From assembly GCA_963575745.1 (NCBI GenBank), contig CAUYUJ010004766.1, positions 1 to 64,000 of the forward strand: a stretch of 64,000 bases of DNA, written 5' to 3'. Source of the DNA: Prorocentrum cordatum. Lineage: Eukaryota > Sar > Dinophyceae > Prorocentrales > Prorocentraceae. Positions 21,759 to 30,545 of this stretch are shown piece after piece. The notes under the pieces were generated by a model. It had not been told where the DNA came from, did not search any database, and was given only the letters and a program-made list of their open reading frames with translations. The number at the start of each line of letters is the position of its first letter. Positions within the stretch are counted from its first letter, which is position 1. The translations under genes were made by a program, and so were the position numbers.

Positions 21759-22109
21759 GCGGATAGCGCGATTGCGATGTGGGCTGTCAAGTGCACTTTG
21801 CTGACTGTCCGAAATCTTAGTGCATTTGGTGTGAGTAAGGCTTTTGACCCAAAGACGTCGATAGGAGCGCCTACTCTTCGCCGCGCGTTCTGAGTTCGAG
21901 CGAACGTTATTGAAACGCGCGCTTAGCACGGTATGTCTGCTTTATATACGGTGGTGATGCTTTAAACCCACTGGCGCTCCGTGGTGCCACCGTGACATGC
22001 ATAATTGCGGCTTGCATTGCACACGACGGAATCTCAAAAAAAAAAAAAAACGCTCGCATTGTTCTGTGCATCGCGCCTCTTTGTGAGATTCTGCACCAGA
22101 TATCGGAGC
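21759..22109 (+). other. 3' flank of the OTU-like gene with an A15 run
   Basis: Noncoding sequence without a recognised gene. A run of 15 A at 22036-22050 follows GACGGAATCTC and could be a retrotransposition tail or a simple A tract. A degenerate 20-bp array starts just after it. Confidence 0.5.
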
Positions 22110-22540
22110 ACCGCATACGATGCAGGAGCACGGCAGAACACACATAACGCACAGGAGCGGCTGTATGCACAGGAGCATGGCAGACTGTACAGTACCACGG
22201 CGGAACATACTGAAGTACAGCAGAACGCACACAACACAACGGAGCACGGCATAACGGACAGGATCACGGCAAACTCCACAGGAGCACGGCATACCATACA
22301 GGACTACAGCAGAACACGCATAAGCACGGCAGACCACGCACGAGCACGGCAGACCACAGGAGAACGGAGGATTACACAGGAGCAAGGCAGACCACAGGAG
22401 CACGGCAGACCCCAAAGGAGCACGGCAGACCCCACAGGATCACAGCAGACTCCAAAGGAGCACGGCAGAGTTTACAGGAGCACGGCAGACCACACAAGAA
22501 TACGGCAGACCACACAGGAGCACGGCATACCCCAACGGAA
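22110..22540 (+). repeat. Degenerate 20-bp array upstream of the kinase gene
   Basis: Diverged units (GGAGCACGGCATACC, ACAGGATCACGGCA) with more T than in other arrays, suggesting an older array. It ends about 145 nt before the upstream motif at 22685. Confidence 0.85.
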
Positions 22541-22684
22541 CATGGCGCAGCGGCTGCAGCCGATCTCCAAACGGGAGGCCAGGGCCCGCAGCCGTCGTCT
22601 CGAGCTCTCGTCTCGAACTCTACATTGGTTTGTGGTCTCGAGCTCTTTCAACAATCTCGACACGCCCTATATTCATGGTTGTGT

Positions 22685-22706
22685 GAGGTGCCCTCGTTGG
22701 CCCTCG
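22685..22706 (+). promoter_or_regulatory. Recurrent upstream motif, copy before the kinase gene
   Basis: GAGGTGCCCTCGTTGGCCCT, 57 nt upstream of the kinase ATG. It is followed by a T/C-rich stretch, TTTCTTTCTTTCTCTCTCTC, which could be a polypyrimidine tract or an initiator region. Confidence 0.55.
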
Positions 22707-22763
22707 TAGTTTCTTTCTTTCTCTCTCTGCTCCGTTACGTAGACTCGTCCAAATCGTCGAGCA

Positions 22764-23960
22764 ATGTTGGTCCGTGATGTTCTTGTTGTATCCACGCTCG
22801 CGGAAATTATCGGACATTATCTGTGTGGTGATTGTGATTGCTGGCGTTTACGCCTCCCTACAATATGCCGCAGAGTGTGGCTCTCTCGGTGCGACGACTG
22901 GTTGTTCACGCAGCAAGCGTTGCTTCAGTTGATGATGCACAATGAAGAAAAACGTCTCGGTCAACGAGAGCTTCCTCCTTTCCCGATTCCATTATCCGCC
23001 GCTGCCACTGCTTTGACTGGGTCGACGCACTCGATTTCCATTTATACGTCTCTAATCGGTATCCAGATCGGCGGACAAACCAACGTTCGTCTGGATAGAC
23101 TTCTCGCGCACGGCGCGTTCGGAGTCGTTTACGTGGCAATGGCGCGTCGGAACAGTGCGCGGCTGATCTCTCAGGAATGCTCGAGAGTGGCTGTAAAAGT
23201 AGTGCGACACGTCGACAACACCAATTGGAACGAGAGTGTTCGACCAGGATGCACAGCATATCCTGTTGATCACGAGTTCCATATTCTACAGATGCTGAAT
23301 CATCGTCACATTGTCCCAGCGTTGTTTTCCGAATCGACTTCGGAGTTCCACTTTCTCGGGCTGCCGTATTACAGGGGGCGAGATCTAGTAACTTTCGTGA
23401 ACGGTCTCAATGAGCGCAGCACTGCACCCCCGACGTTCACCAACGTTCACGCAGCTTACGTAATCGCTCAAGCTGCTCTAGCGCTGGACCATATCCACGA
23501 ACATGGTATTGCGCATAGAGACGTGAAGCTCGAGAATATGTTGGTCAAATTTTGGAATGGGTCGGACTTTGGATCAGTCATTATTGTACTCTGCGATTTC
23601 GGTTTCGCAAGAGTGTCGCCGACGACTACTTCCTGTACGACATTCGTAGGAACCGCTGTTTACATGGCCCCCGAGGTGTGGCGTGCGGGACGTGGTCTCG
23701 CTGGGTACGGATATCCAGCCGACGTGTACGCACTTGGCGTATCCTTATACATGCTCGCATCGGGAACGACACCGTGGCCCGAATCGTCGTTACTTGAGGT
23801 GTACGCCACATTTGAGGATGTCGGATTCGATCACTTGCGGGATACTGAAACGGTCGACGATGCCCTTCAGATTCCCATACAGCGCAGCATGTTGCGCAGT
23901 ACTGCTGATCGTATGACGGCTGCTTCGATGTGGGATAGTCTCACTGATTTTGTTCTATAA
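22764..23960 (+). CDS. Protein kinase with an F-box-like N-terminus
   Basis: 398 residues with a complete eukaryotic protein kinase domain. Glycine loop HGAFGVVYV is near residue 115, the ATP-binding lysine in VAVKVV near 144, the catalytic loop HRDVKLEN near 250, DFGFA near 277, APE near 303 and ADVYALGVSLYML near 320. All catalytic residues are present, so the enzyme should be active, with Ser/Thr specificity suggested by HRDVKLEN. Residues about 10-45 (LAEIIGHYL to TICRRVW) resemble an F-box, which would tie it to ubiquitin ligases; this is tentative. It sits between two repeat arrays, has the recurrent motif 57 nt upstream and shows no intron. Its presence beside Helitron genes suggests captured cargo or chance neighbours. 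Confidence 0.88.
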   Translation: MLVRDVLVVSTLAEIIGHYLCGDCDCWRLRLPTICRRVWLSRCDDWLFTQQALLQLMMHNEEKRLGQRELPPFPIPLSAAATALTGSTHSISIYTSLIGIQIGGQTNVRLDRLLAHGAFGVVYVAMARRNSARLISQECSRVAVKVVRHVDNTNWNESVRPGCTAYPVDHEFHILQMLNHRHIVPALFSESTSEFHFLGLPYYRGRDLVTFVNGLNERSTAPPTFTNVHAAYVIAQAALALDHIHEHGIAHRDVKLENMLVKFWNGSDFGSVIIVLCDFGFARVSPTTTSCTTFVGTAVYMAPEVWRAGRGLAGYGYPADVYALGVSLYMLASGTTPWPESSLLEVYATFEDVGFDHLRDTETVDDALQIPIQRSMLRSTADRMTAASMWDSLTDFVL

Positions 23961-24230
23961 ACAACTTGTCATTTATCCTCTATCACGTGTACTATATACT
24001 GCCGTCCTGTGCGGCGGACGCGCTGTCTAAGAACATCGCGAATGACATGGATTCAATATTTCTATGACGCCGTTGTGGTGCCGTACTATCGTGAAGTTGC
24101 TGTTATTGACCAGTTCGCGTTAATCCTCTTTCCCTCCTGTGCGTCCCCTGTGCTTTGTGCATGCGTACAGTGCAATCGGCCAGTACGTCCGCCGGGCAGA
24201 TGCCTTACACGAAAAAGCGCGCGTACACAA
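23961..24230 (+). other. 3' flank of the kinase gene, no gene seen
   Basis: Unique, less GC-rich sequence. I recognise no gene or RNA in it. It passes into a degenerate repeat at about 24230. Confidence 0.4.
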
Positions 24231-24420
24231 GCACACGCGCACTGGCACACAGACAACACAAGGGCACGGCAAACTCAACAGGAGCACGGAACACAACACA
24301 AGAGCATGGTAGGAAGAATCGAAACATGACAGAGAATACAGGAACTTGGCACACAACACAAGGGCGCAGCGAGGTGTACAGCGACATACCGCTCAACACA
24401 CCGACGAGGCACGAAGTTTG
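24231..24420 (+). repeat. Short degenerate 20-bp array
   Basis: Poorly conserved units such as CACAAGGGCACGGCAAACTC and AACAGGAGCACGGAACACAA. It is the most decayed array in the window and again lies upstream of a motif copy and a gene. Confidence 0.7.
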
Positions 24421-24484
24421 AGGTGTGTGTGGTTCTGCGCACGTACGCTTCGTCCTGACTTTCGGTTTATTGTCATCCGCGTGC

Positions 24485-24585
24485 GAGGTGCTCATGTTGG
24501 CCCTCTAAAATCTTCTTATCTAATTATCGTCACTTCGTTGCCGTTAACTGGCTCCAGCTCGACGAGGTGCTCTTGATAGCCCTCT
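24485..24585 (+). promoter_or_regulatory. Two copies of the recurrent upstream motif
   Basis: GAGGTGCTCATGTTGGCCCT at 24485-24504 and GAGGTGCTCTTGATAGCCCT at 24564-24583. The second lies about 187 nt before the ATG at 24772. Confidence 0.55.
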
Positions 24586-24771
24586 GCATCGTAACGCGAC
24601 GCGCCACTTACACCGTATTCTGTCCAGAACTCGGTGCTGCTGTTGGCTTCTAGTGTACATTCCCGTTCACTGCGAGCCCTCTCTCACTCTGCCAGTCGTT
24701 CTTGTCGCGCAGTGCGGTCGGGACGCGTCGTCGCAGAGTTACTTCCTGTTTGACAGCGGAACGTCGCGCTC

Positions 24772-26088
24772 ATGGGCGCTTCTAATAAATTCAAGGGCAT
24801 ATATCACAGGCCTGGTAAAGGCTGGGTAGGCACAAAAGTCAATTTAGGCAAAGTGTACGCTCGACCTGAAGACGCAGCGAGACGGTTAATGCTTATTCTT
24901 CGCCGTCGTCCGGCCAGCGCCGTTGGACCAGGCTCTAAACTTGCCGCTGCCGCTCGTGCTTCGACGAAAAAGATTCTTCACAAGACCAAGAACGAACGCT
25001 TGCTCCCTCGCGAGCTCGCCACTCGCATCGAGAGCATACGTAAAGTATTCGATGTCCCGGGTTCGGAGATTTATCCGCCAGATATGGTTGCAACGAGAGA
25101 GCACGTCACCAAGAGTGCTCGCATGTTTGTCGAGGAGCCTACGTTCGAAGTCATTAGCCTGTCGATCAAATATGTCCCATTCAAGGACAACTTGCTCGCA
25201 GCATGGCATTCTGCACGATGTCCGAAGATTGACGCCCTCGACGACATGTCCGATAGCGCTTTGGCAAAGCGGGCGGTCATGTTGCGAGAGGTTCTCGTTC
25301 GCACAGTTAAGCTTACGGCAGCCGCGCCTATTACGAAATCGTGGGTCGACAACGCTGGTCGCAAAGTATGCCGTCACATGGGCGGAGCGTTAACCTTGAA
25401 AACGTTAGGCGTTGTTAAGAAAGCAACGGGTTCGTCTTTAGCGTTGGCTCTGTTTACCCATCACACCGAGAAGAAGGACAAATGGAATATTGTTTGCGAC
25501 AAGGCTTCCGTAGCGACTTCGATACTAAAGCTGACACGATTGATCAGAGGCTGGTCCGCAATACGGAAAGCCGTATCGAGTGCACCAACAACGTGCCACG
25601 AGTGGGTTGCATCGATGCGTGACGCAGTGGCTGCTTTGAGATCGGTGAACCATCCCGTTCCGTTGTTGCCGAAGCAGCCTATATACGCGAGACCGGAAGA
25701 GCATAAATATTTCACAATGTGGACCTTGCGCGCCCTCTTCACGCATTTGCGTTGGGCGGAGGCGTGTGCGCCGATGTCTGCCAAAGACATTCCAGTCTCG
25801 ACATTTCTGAGCATGTGCCCCGATCAAAGCAAAGTTCTCAAACGGATATACGTCAGTGTACTACACCGAACTGGCACTACGGAAGAACTCATGGCAGCAG
25901 CTGGGCTGAGAGGCGCGAGGGTGGAATTGTCCTCCATGTGGGCGTGTTTCTCATGCGACACCGCTTTGGATGACATCCAATGGAATAGCTTCGATGCATC
26001 AGGGTGGCGGCGTTCAGTACAAGATTATCCGGAAAAACACGGTATCAATCCACACTTGTGGGTGATTGCGAATTCAATGAAGGATTGA
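24772..26088 (+). CDS. Unknown protein with an AP2-like N-terminal segment
   Basis: 438 residues. Residues about 6-45 (KFKGIYHRPGKGWVGTKVNL, then a GKVYARPEDAARRLM-type stretch) follow the AP2/ERF DNA-binding pattern: a YRGV-like strand, a GxW strand and an AA-containing helix. The usual G-x-F step is weak, so the match is suggestive only. The remaining ~390 residues are alpha-helical in composition, with many basic residues (ILHKTKNER, CRHMGG). I recognise no family. Base composition is less GC-rich than the Rep-helicase gene, hinting at a different origin. Possible roles are a transposon-encoded DNA-binding factor or an orphan recombinase-like protein; no catalytic motif was identified. ATG 24772 is the first in frame, and the stop is TGA at 26086-26088. 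Confidence 0.72.
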   Translation: MGASNKFKGIYHRPGKGWVGTKVNLGKVYARPEDAARRLMLILRRRPASAVGPGSKLAAAARASTKKILHKTKNERLLPRELATRIESIRKVFDVPGSEIYPPDMVATREHVTKSARMFVEEPTFEVISLSIKYVPFKDNLLAAWHSARCPKIDALDDMSDSALAKRAVMLREVLVRTVKLTAAAPITKSWVDNAGRKVCRHMGGALTLKTLGVVKKATGSSLALALFTHHTEKKDKWNIVCDKASVATSILKLTRLIRGWSAIRKAVSSAPTTCHEWVASMRDAVAALRSVNHPVPLLPKQPIYARPEEHKYFTMWTLRALFTHLRWAEACAPMSAKDIPVSTFLSMCPDQSKVLKRIYVSVLHRTGTTEELMAAAGLRGARVELSSMWACFSCDTALDDIQWNSFDASGWRRSVQDYPEKHGINPHLWVIANSMKD

Positions 26089-26262
26089 AGTTGTTCCTTG
26101 CGCTTCATATTTCATGCCGAATCGGAACATTGGCGAGTAGAACGTTTCGTGAGATTTCCCCAATTTGCACGGCTAACCCTCAGCACGGCTTGAGTGTTGA
26201 CGAGAACGCCAAAAGAGTGATTCTCGATGTGTTTCGTAACCATTTTGGTCTCTCGGGATTAC
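26089..26262 (+). other. 3' flank, no gene seen
   Basis: A short noncoding stretch between the AP2-like gene and the next array. It includes CGGCTAACCCTCAGCACGG near 26170, which shares only fragments with the recurrent motif. Confidence 0.4.
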
Positions 26263-26694
26263 ACCGGAGCACTGCAGACCCCACGGGACAACAGCAGACC
26301 CCAAAAGAACACGGCTTACTACGAGAGTACGGCAGCGAACACAGGAGCACGGAAAACAACAAAAGTGCACGGCAGACCCCACCAAAGCACAGCAGACCCC
26401 AGAGGAGCACGGCAGACCACAGGAGCACGACTGACCCCACAGAGCACGGCAGACCACAGGAGCACGGCAGACAACACAAGAGCACGGCAAACTACACAAG
26501 AGCACGGCATACACCACAGGAGCACGGCAGACCACACAGGAGCACGGCAGACCCCAAAACAGCACGGCAGACCACACAGGAGCACGGCAGACCACACAGT
26601 AGCACGGCAGCCCTCACAGGAGCACGGCAGACCACACAGGAGCACGACAGACCACAGAGGAGCAACGCAGACCCCCGAAAGAGCACGGCAGAAA
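26263..26694 (+). repeat. 20-bp array
   Basis: Forward GGAGCACGGCAGACC units with moderate divergence. It runs directly into a CTCGAG block at about 26695 without the CTTGGG segment or the connector. Confidence 0.9.
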
Positions 26695-26940
26695 ACGAGA
26701 CATCCTCGAAATATCGAGGTGTTGGAGGCTATCGTTTAAGACGTCTTATGCTAAAAATGACGGTTTCGCTCGAGACATCCTCAAAAAATCTGGATTTTGA
26801 AAAATATCAAAAATTTTTGTTATACATGAAAAATGAGAGTTTCGCTCGAGACATCCTCGAAAAATTGAGATGCCGACAGAGGTGTTTTAGAACCTCTTAT
26901 GTTAAAAATGACGTTTTCGCTCGGGACTTCCTCAGAAAAT
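26695..26940 (+). repeat. TTTCGCTCGAGACATCC block
   Basis: Three to four units that follow 9620-9870 closely. The first unit is joined inside CGAGACATCC, so its left end was lost. Confidence 0.9.
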
Positions 26941-27745
26941 GAGCAGGTGGTCTGCCGTGCTCCTGTGTGGTCTGCCGTCCTCTCGGTTCCTAAGCCTGGT
27001 CTGCCGTGCTCCTCGTCTTGGTCTGGGTCTGCCGTGCTCCTCTCGGTTCCTACGCGCGGTCTGCCGTGCTCCTGTGGGGAGCACGGCGGACCAAGACGAG
27101 GAGCACGGCAGACCAGGCACCAAGAGCGCCCTCAAGACGACGGAAAGGATGACCAAAGACTTAAGACGCAGCAAAAACGAGCTACCGGCAGACCAAGACA
27201 GAAGAACGCGCCCACTAACCAAAGAAGTTGCCCTCAGACGGCCGAACCAAGACAACCTGGACCACCAAAGGAGCACGCCAGCCACACGCAGCACGCAGAG
27301 CACGGCAGACCAAAGAAAGCAAACGCAGACCACACAAGAGCACCGGCCAGGCCACGAATCACACAGGAGCACGGCAGACCACACAGGAGACAACGCAGAC
27401 CACAAACGAGCCACGGCCGACCACACAATAGCACGGCAGACTCCACAAGAGCACGGGCAGACCACAAGGAACAACGGCAGACCCCACAGGGAATGCAACG
27501 CAGAGCTATGAATGAGAAAAAACTTGGAAACACACAGGAGCAAGGCAAACCACAGAAGCATGGCAGACCACACAGGAGCACGGCATATCCCACATGAGCA
27601 CTGCAGACCACACAAGAGCACGACAGACCACACAGGAACACGGCATGCCACACAGGAGCACGGCAAACCACACAGGAGCGCGGCAGATCCCACAGGAGCG
27701 CGGCAGACCACACAGGAGCACGGCAGACCCCACAAGAGCAATAGA
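26941..27745 (+). repeat. 20-bp array with an inverted left part, upstream of the RPA-like gene
   Basis: 26941-27075 is in reverse orientation (TCTGCCGTGCTCCTGTGTGG), the remainder forward. The stretch 27160-27500 is unusually irregular, with broken 20-bp spacing. The array ends about 87 nt before the motif at 27832. Confidence 0.9.
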
Positions 27746-27831
27746 CACGAGCGGTTCGAGCTGAGTCGCATTCCGCGCCTCCCGGTCACTCTTTCTCTGC
27801 ACGCACGCTCTCGCGTCATTCTATCCGCTAG

Positions 27832-27853
27832 CAGGTGCCCTTGTTGGCCCACG
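27832..27853 (+). promoter_or_regulatory. Recurrent upstream motif, copy before the RPA-like gene
   Basis: CAGGTGCCCTTGTTGGCCCA, ending about 18 nt before the ATG at 27872. It is preceded by GCTAG. Confidence 0.55.
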
Positions 27854-27871
27854 TCGGCATATCTTTGCGCT

Positions 27872-29008
27872 ATGCCGTTGAATCCTTTCTCAGCGAAGCA
27901 AACGCTGGAGTTCCAGATCGTTGCTAAAAAGATGGAAAACAATTGGGCCCAGCCGACGCTGTGCTTGCGCATGCTCCTGAGAGACGGCTCGGAGTTCGAA
28001 CTGCAAGCGACAAAAGCTGCGCTGACTCTATGGAACGGGGTCCCTAAAGAAGTCGTACATAAGATTGAGATGCCCCGTGGATGCGTGAAACCATACACGG
28101 GATCAGCGAAAACGGGAATCAATTCCACGTTCTTTGCTTTCTGCGCGTACGAAAACAAGACGCTTGTGCGTTCGGGCAAAGCATTTCCTACACACGCGCT
28201 GGCAGAGCCTGCCGTCATCCACGGTGACAATCTCCAGCAGGTGGCTGACGACGCGATCTTTAACATCATCGGAGTGGTCCACAGCGGTGGCGCGCCGCCA
28301 GCAAAAGCTCGCGGGAGTGCGTTACAGCGTCGTACGGTGGAGCTCTTCGACAAAGACCTGCTCGTGACCGTGGATCTGATCGGGGAACTGGCCTCAATGG
28401 AACTGACCCCTGACACAAACGCCGTCATCATGTCCGTGAAGAAACGTCAGTACTGCGGCGTGGTCAGCTTAGAGACTACGCGCCTCTCTTACGTAATCAT
28501 TGATCCGCCGTGGGGAAAATTTCACGCGAAGACGGATGGGTCGCCGGCCAAAAAAGCCCTGAAGAGCGAGGTCCTGAACGCCACCACGATCGACAACTTG
28601 AAAAAATCTGAAGGCGATTCTGCTGCTCGCGTGAAAGCCTCCATGGTGCCGCTCACGATGGACCTCTTCCAGAAGAATATTTGGGTAGCAACCGACGTGG
28701 ATTCCATTCGGCTCCCTATTTTTCTTCGTGACAACACAGGCGATTTGCTCGTGTCCTTCTGGTCTGCTTCGTTCGGCGGCGTGATCCCGCACAACGTCGA
28801 TGAGCTGAACGCGATGTGGGAGGCGTGTGGAAATGGTGGCGATGCACCTGAGAAATTCCTTAACGCCTTGAACGCCAACTCCGGAAAGTTCTTCTCTTGG
28901 ACTCTTCGCCCCAATATTTGGACGCGCGCAGACGGTTCCGCTCAGTTGCAGTGGACCGTCCACGCAGTCAGCGAGACGGACAACGAGAGCGCTGCGTCAA
29001 CAGACTGA
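27872..29008 (+). CDS. RPA70-like single-stranded-DNA-binding protein
   Basis: About 378 residues. The central part (about residues 125-210) follows the RPA large-subunit DBD-B OB fold: FNIIGVVHSGG, QRRTVELFDKDLLVTVDL, and VVSLETTRLSYVIIDP matching the 'sLstt..s.. inP' ending. A first OB-like region lies at about 10-110 (TLCLRMLLRDG, ALTLWNGV). A third is at about 240-360 (IRLPIFLRDNTGDLLVSFW). The zinc ribbon of cellular RPA70 is not seen. Such proteins coat single strands during replication; Helitrons of plants and other eukaryotes often carry an RPA-like gene. The frame is open far upstream only because of the array; ATG 27872, just after the motif, is the sensible start. TGA is at 29006-29008. 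Confidence 0.75.
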   Translation: MPLNPFSAKQTLEFQIVAKKMENNWAQPTLCLRMLLRDGSEFELQATKAALTLWNGVPKEVVHKIEMPRGCVKPYTGSAKTGINSTFFAFCAYENKTLVRSGKAFPTHALAEPAVIHGDNLQQVADDAIFNIIGVVHSGGAPPAKARGSALQRRTVELFDKDLLVTVDLIGELASMELTPDTNAVIMSVKKRQYCGVVSLETTRLSYVIIDPPWGKFHAKTDGSPAKKALKSEVLNATTIDNLKKSEGDSAARVKASMVPLTMDLFQKNIWVATDVDSIRLPIFLRDNTGDLLVSFWSASFGGVIPHNVDELNAMWEACGNGGDAPEKFLNALNANSGKFFSWTLRPNIWTRADGSAQLQWTVHAVSETDNESAASTD

Positions 29009-29260
29009 TTAGATGGACATCCAAACATGGACGGCGCGTAGATATTGGCGGCCGATTTTTTTAACCACTTCTGAGAAGCATCCAATCCGCAAGCGCCAGA
29101 CCGATAGCAGTAGATGGGAGTGCATGTTCATGTTAACTTTCCAACTGCGTCCGACGAAAACGCGTCATTGAAAACACATAATAATGAGCTCGTTTCCTTT
29201 TACAACTACCACGAGTAGGAGGGGGAGGATGACGAGAGGAGGCCCTCCTCTTCCTGAGAG
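29009..29260 (+). other. 3' flank of the RPA-like gene, no gene seen
   Basis: Relatively AT-rich unique sequence with AACACATAATAATGAGC near its end. No gene, RNA or clear terminator was recognised. Confidence 0.4.
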
Positions 29261-29583
29261 GCCAAACCAGCAACACGTCAAGAAGGTGTCAATGCGGTAT
29301 CCCGAGAAGAACAAACCAGCAACACGTCAAGATGGTGCTGAGGGGGCAAACCAGCAACACGTCAAGAAGATATCTTCGGAGGCAAACCAGCAATACGTCA
29401 AGAAGTTATCCCGGGGGCAAACCAGGCACACGTCAAGAGGTTACCCTGAGGGGGGGGGGGCAAACCAGCAACACGCCAAGAAGTACTGAGGGGGCAAACC
29501 AGCAACACGTCAAGAAGTTATGCTAGGGGCAAACCAGCAACACGTCAAGACATTGGCCCGAAGGAGGCAAACCAGCAACACGT
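29261..29583 (+). repeat. ~36-bp interspaced repeat (CAAACCAGCAACACGTCAAG), 9 copies
   Basis: The 20-nt core CAAACCAGCAACACGTCAAG is conserved and separated by 14-28 variable nt, often starting AAGTTATC and ending in GGGG. Starts lie at about 29264, 29312, 29348, 29383, 29418, 29461, 29496, 29531 and 29567. Confidence 0.9.
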
Positions 29584-29645
29584 CACCCCAGGGCGTCCAA
29601 CGATGGCATCAAGAGACCCTTTCGGCGACGACTTTCGAGAAACAG

Positions 29646-29679
29646 AAACTGTCCGGAACAGGGTCGGTCCGGACAGTTT
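29646..29679. repeat. 11-bp perfect hairpin (AAACTGTCCGG)
   Basis: AAACTGTCCGG (29646-29656) and CCGGACAGTTT (29669-29679) enclose a 12-nt loop. TGCTGG follows directly. A second small inverted repeat, TCTCACG-T-CGTGAGA, lies at 29712-29726. This could be a Helitron 3' subterminal hairpin or a transcription-related structure. Confidence 0.6.
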
Positions 29680-29734
29680 TGCTGGTTTGATTTCGTGAGG
29701 GATCCTTTCAATCTCACGTCGTGAGAAAGCAGTA

Positions 29735-29945
29735 GAACAAACAGGACAAGCACGACAAACAGGACGAACACGACGAACAGGACAAACAAGACGCAGGAAC
29801 AACAGAACAAACAAGACAAACAGGACAAACAGAACACAGAATGAACAGGACACAGGACAAACAGGACACAGGGCAAACAGGGCAAACAGGATACAAGACA
29901 AACCGCTTCAGGTGTCCAGGGCAAAGAGGGCAAACAAAACAAACT
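29735..29945 (+). repeat. GACAAACAGG minisatellite
   Basis: Short 9-15-bp units, GACAAACAGGACAAACA, degenerate but T-poor, lying just upstream of the motif copy at 29991. It occupies the position the 20-bp array has before other genes. Confidence 0.85.
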
Positions 29946-29990
29946 CGTCATCGTCATCGTGCGCGTCTGATCGTGTGGGCTCAGGTGCGG

Positions 29991-30012
29991 GAGGTGCTCT
30001 TGATAGCCCTCT
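29991..30012 (+). promoter_or_regulatory. Recurrent upstream motif, copy 7
   Basis: GAGGTGCTCTTGATAGCCCT, identical over 20 nt to the copy at 24564. An open frame starts at ATG 30087. Confidence 0.55.
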
Positions 30013-30086
30013 GGTTTTCTCCAGGCAAGGTGTTGCTTGGACGCAGCACCAGGACCGCCGCACCAGTTGCCACGTCGGGCGTACGC

Positions 30087-30420
30087 ATGTCAAGGTCGAG
30101 GTCGCCGAGCTATACCCCGTCGCCGTCGCTGCATCCTGGCCGCCAAGTGCCAGCTCGTGTGAGCCACCGCGTCTTCGTCAACGGGGTCTCGGTTGCAGAG
30201 GGCATGTCGGCCGACTCGAGCAGTGCAGGCCGCGTGAAGGGCGTGTTCACTCTGGTCAGCGTGCCAGGCATCAGCAGCGGGATCCACCCTCAAGGCGGCA
30301 GCGGCGTCAGCGCTCCAGGCGGCGCGGCAGCGGGGTCAGCGGTCCAGCACGGCGGTCGCATGGTCATCGACATCGAACACATCGCTGCGCCAAGTTGTTG
30401 GGTTTGGGGTTGGGGGGAGT
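30087..30420 (+). CDS. Possible 5' part of an unknown gene, broken by poly-G
   Basis: Opens at ATG 30087, 75 nt after a motif copy. It codes a Ser/Pro/Gly-rich stretch (MSRSRSPSYTPSPS, then GVFTLVSVPGISSG) with no recognised domain. The frame enters the poly-G tract at about 30420, after which no reliable reading is possible. Support comes only from position relative to the motif and an open frame of about 110 codons. Confidence 0.3.
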
Positions 30421-30459
30421 GGGGGGAGGGGGGGGGGGGGGGGGGTGGGGGGGGGGGAT

Positions 30460-30525
<66 letters not shown>

Positions 30526-30545
30526 GGGGGGGGGGGGGGGGGGGG
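30421..30545 (+). repeat. ~125-bp near-homopolymeric G tract
   Basis: G run interrupted by a few T and one A; the longest uninterrupted stretch exceeds 50 G. It may be a genuine G tract or a sequencing or assembly artefact. Confidence 0.9.

Noticed and set aside
29261-29583. CRISPR array
   Set aside because: Spacers vary in length from 14 to 28 nt and share sequence, no cas genes are present, and the context is eukaryotic.
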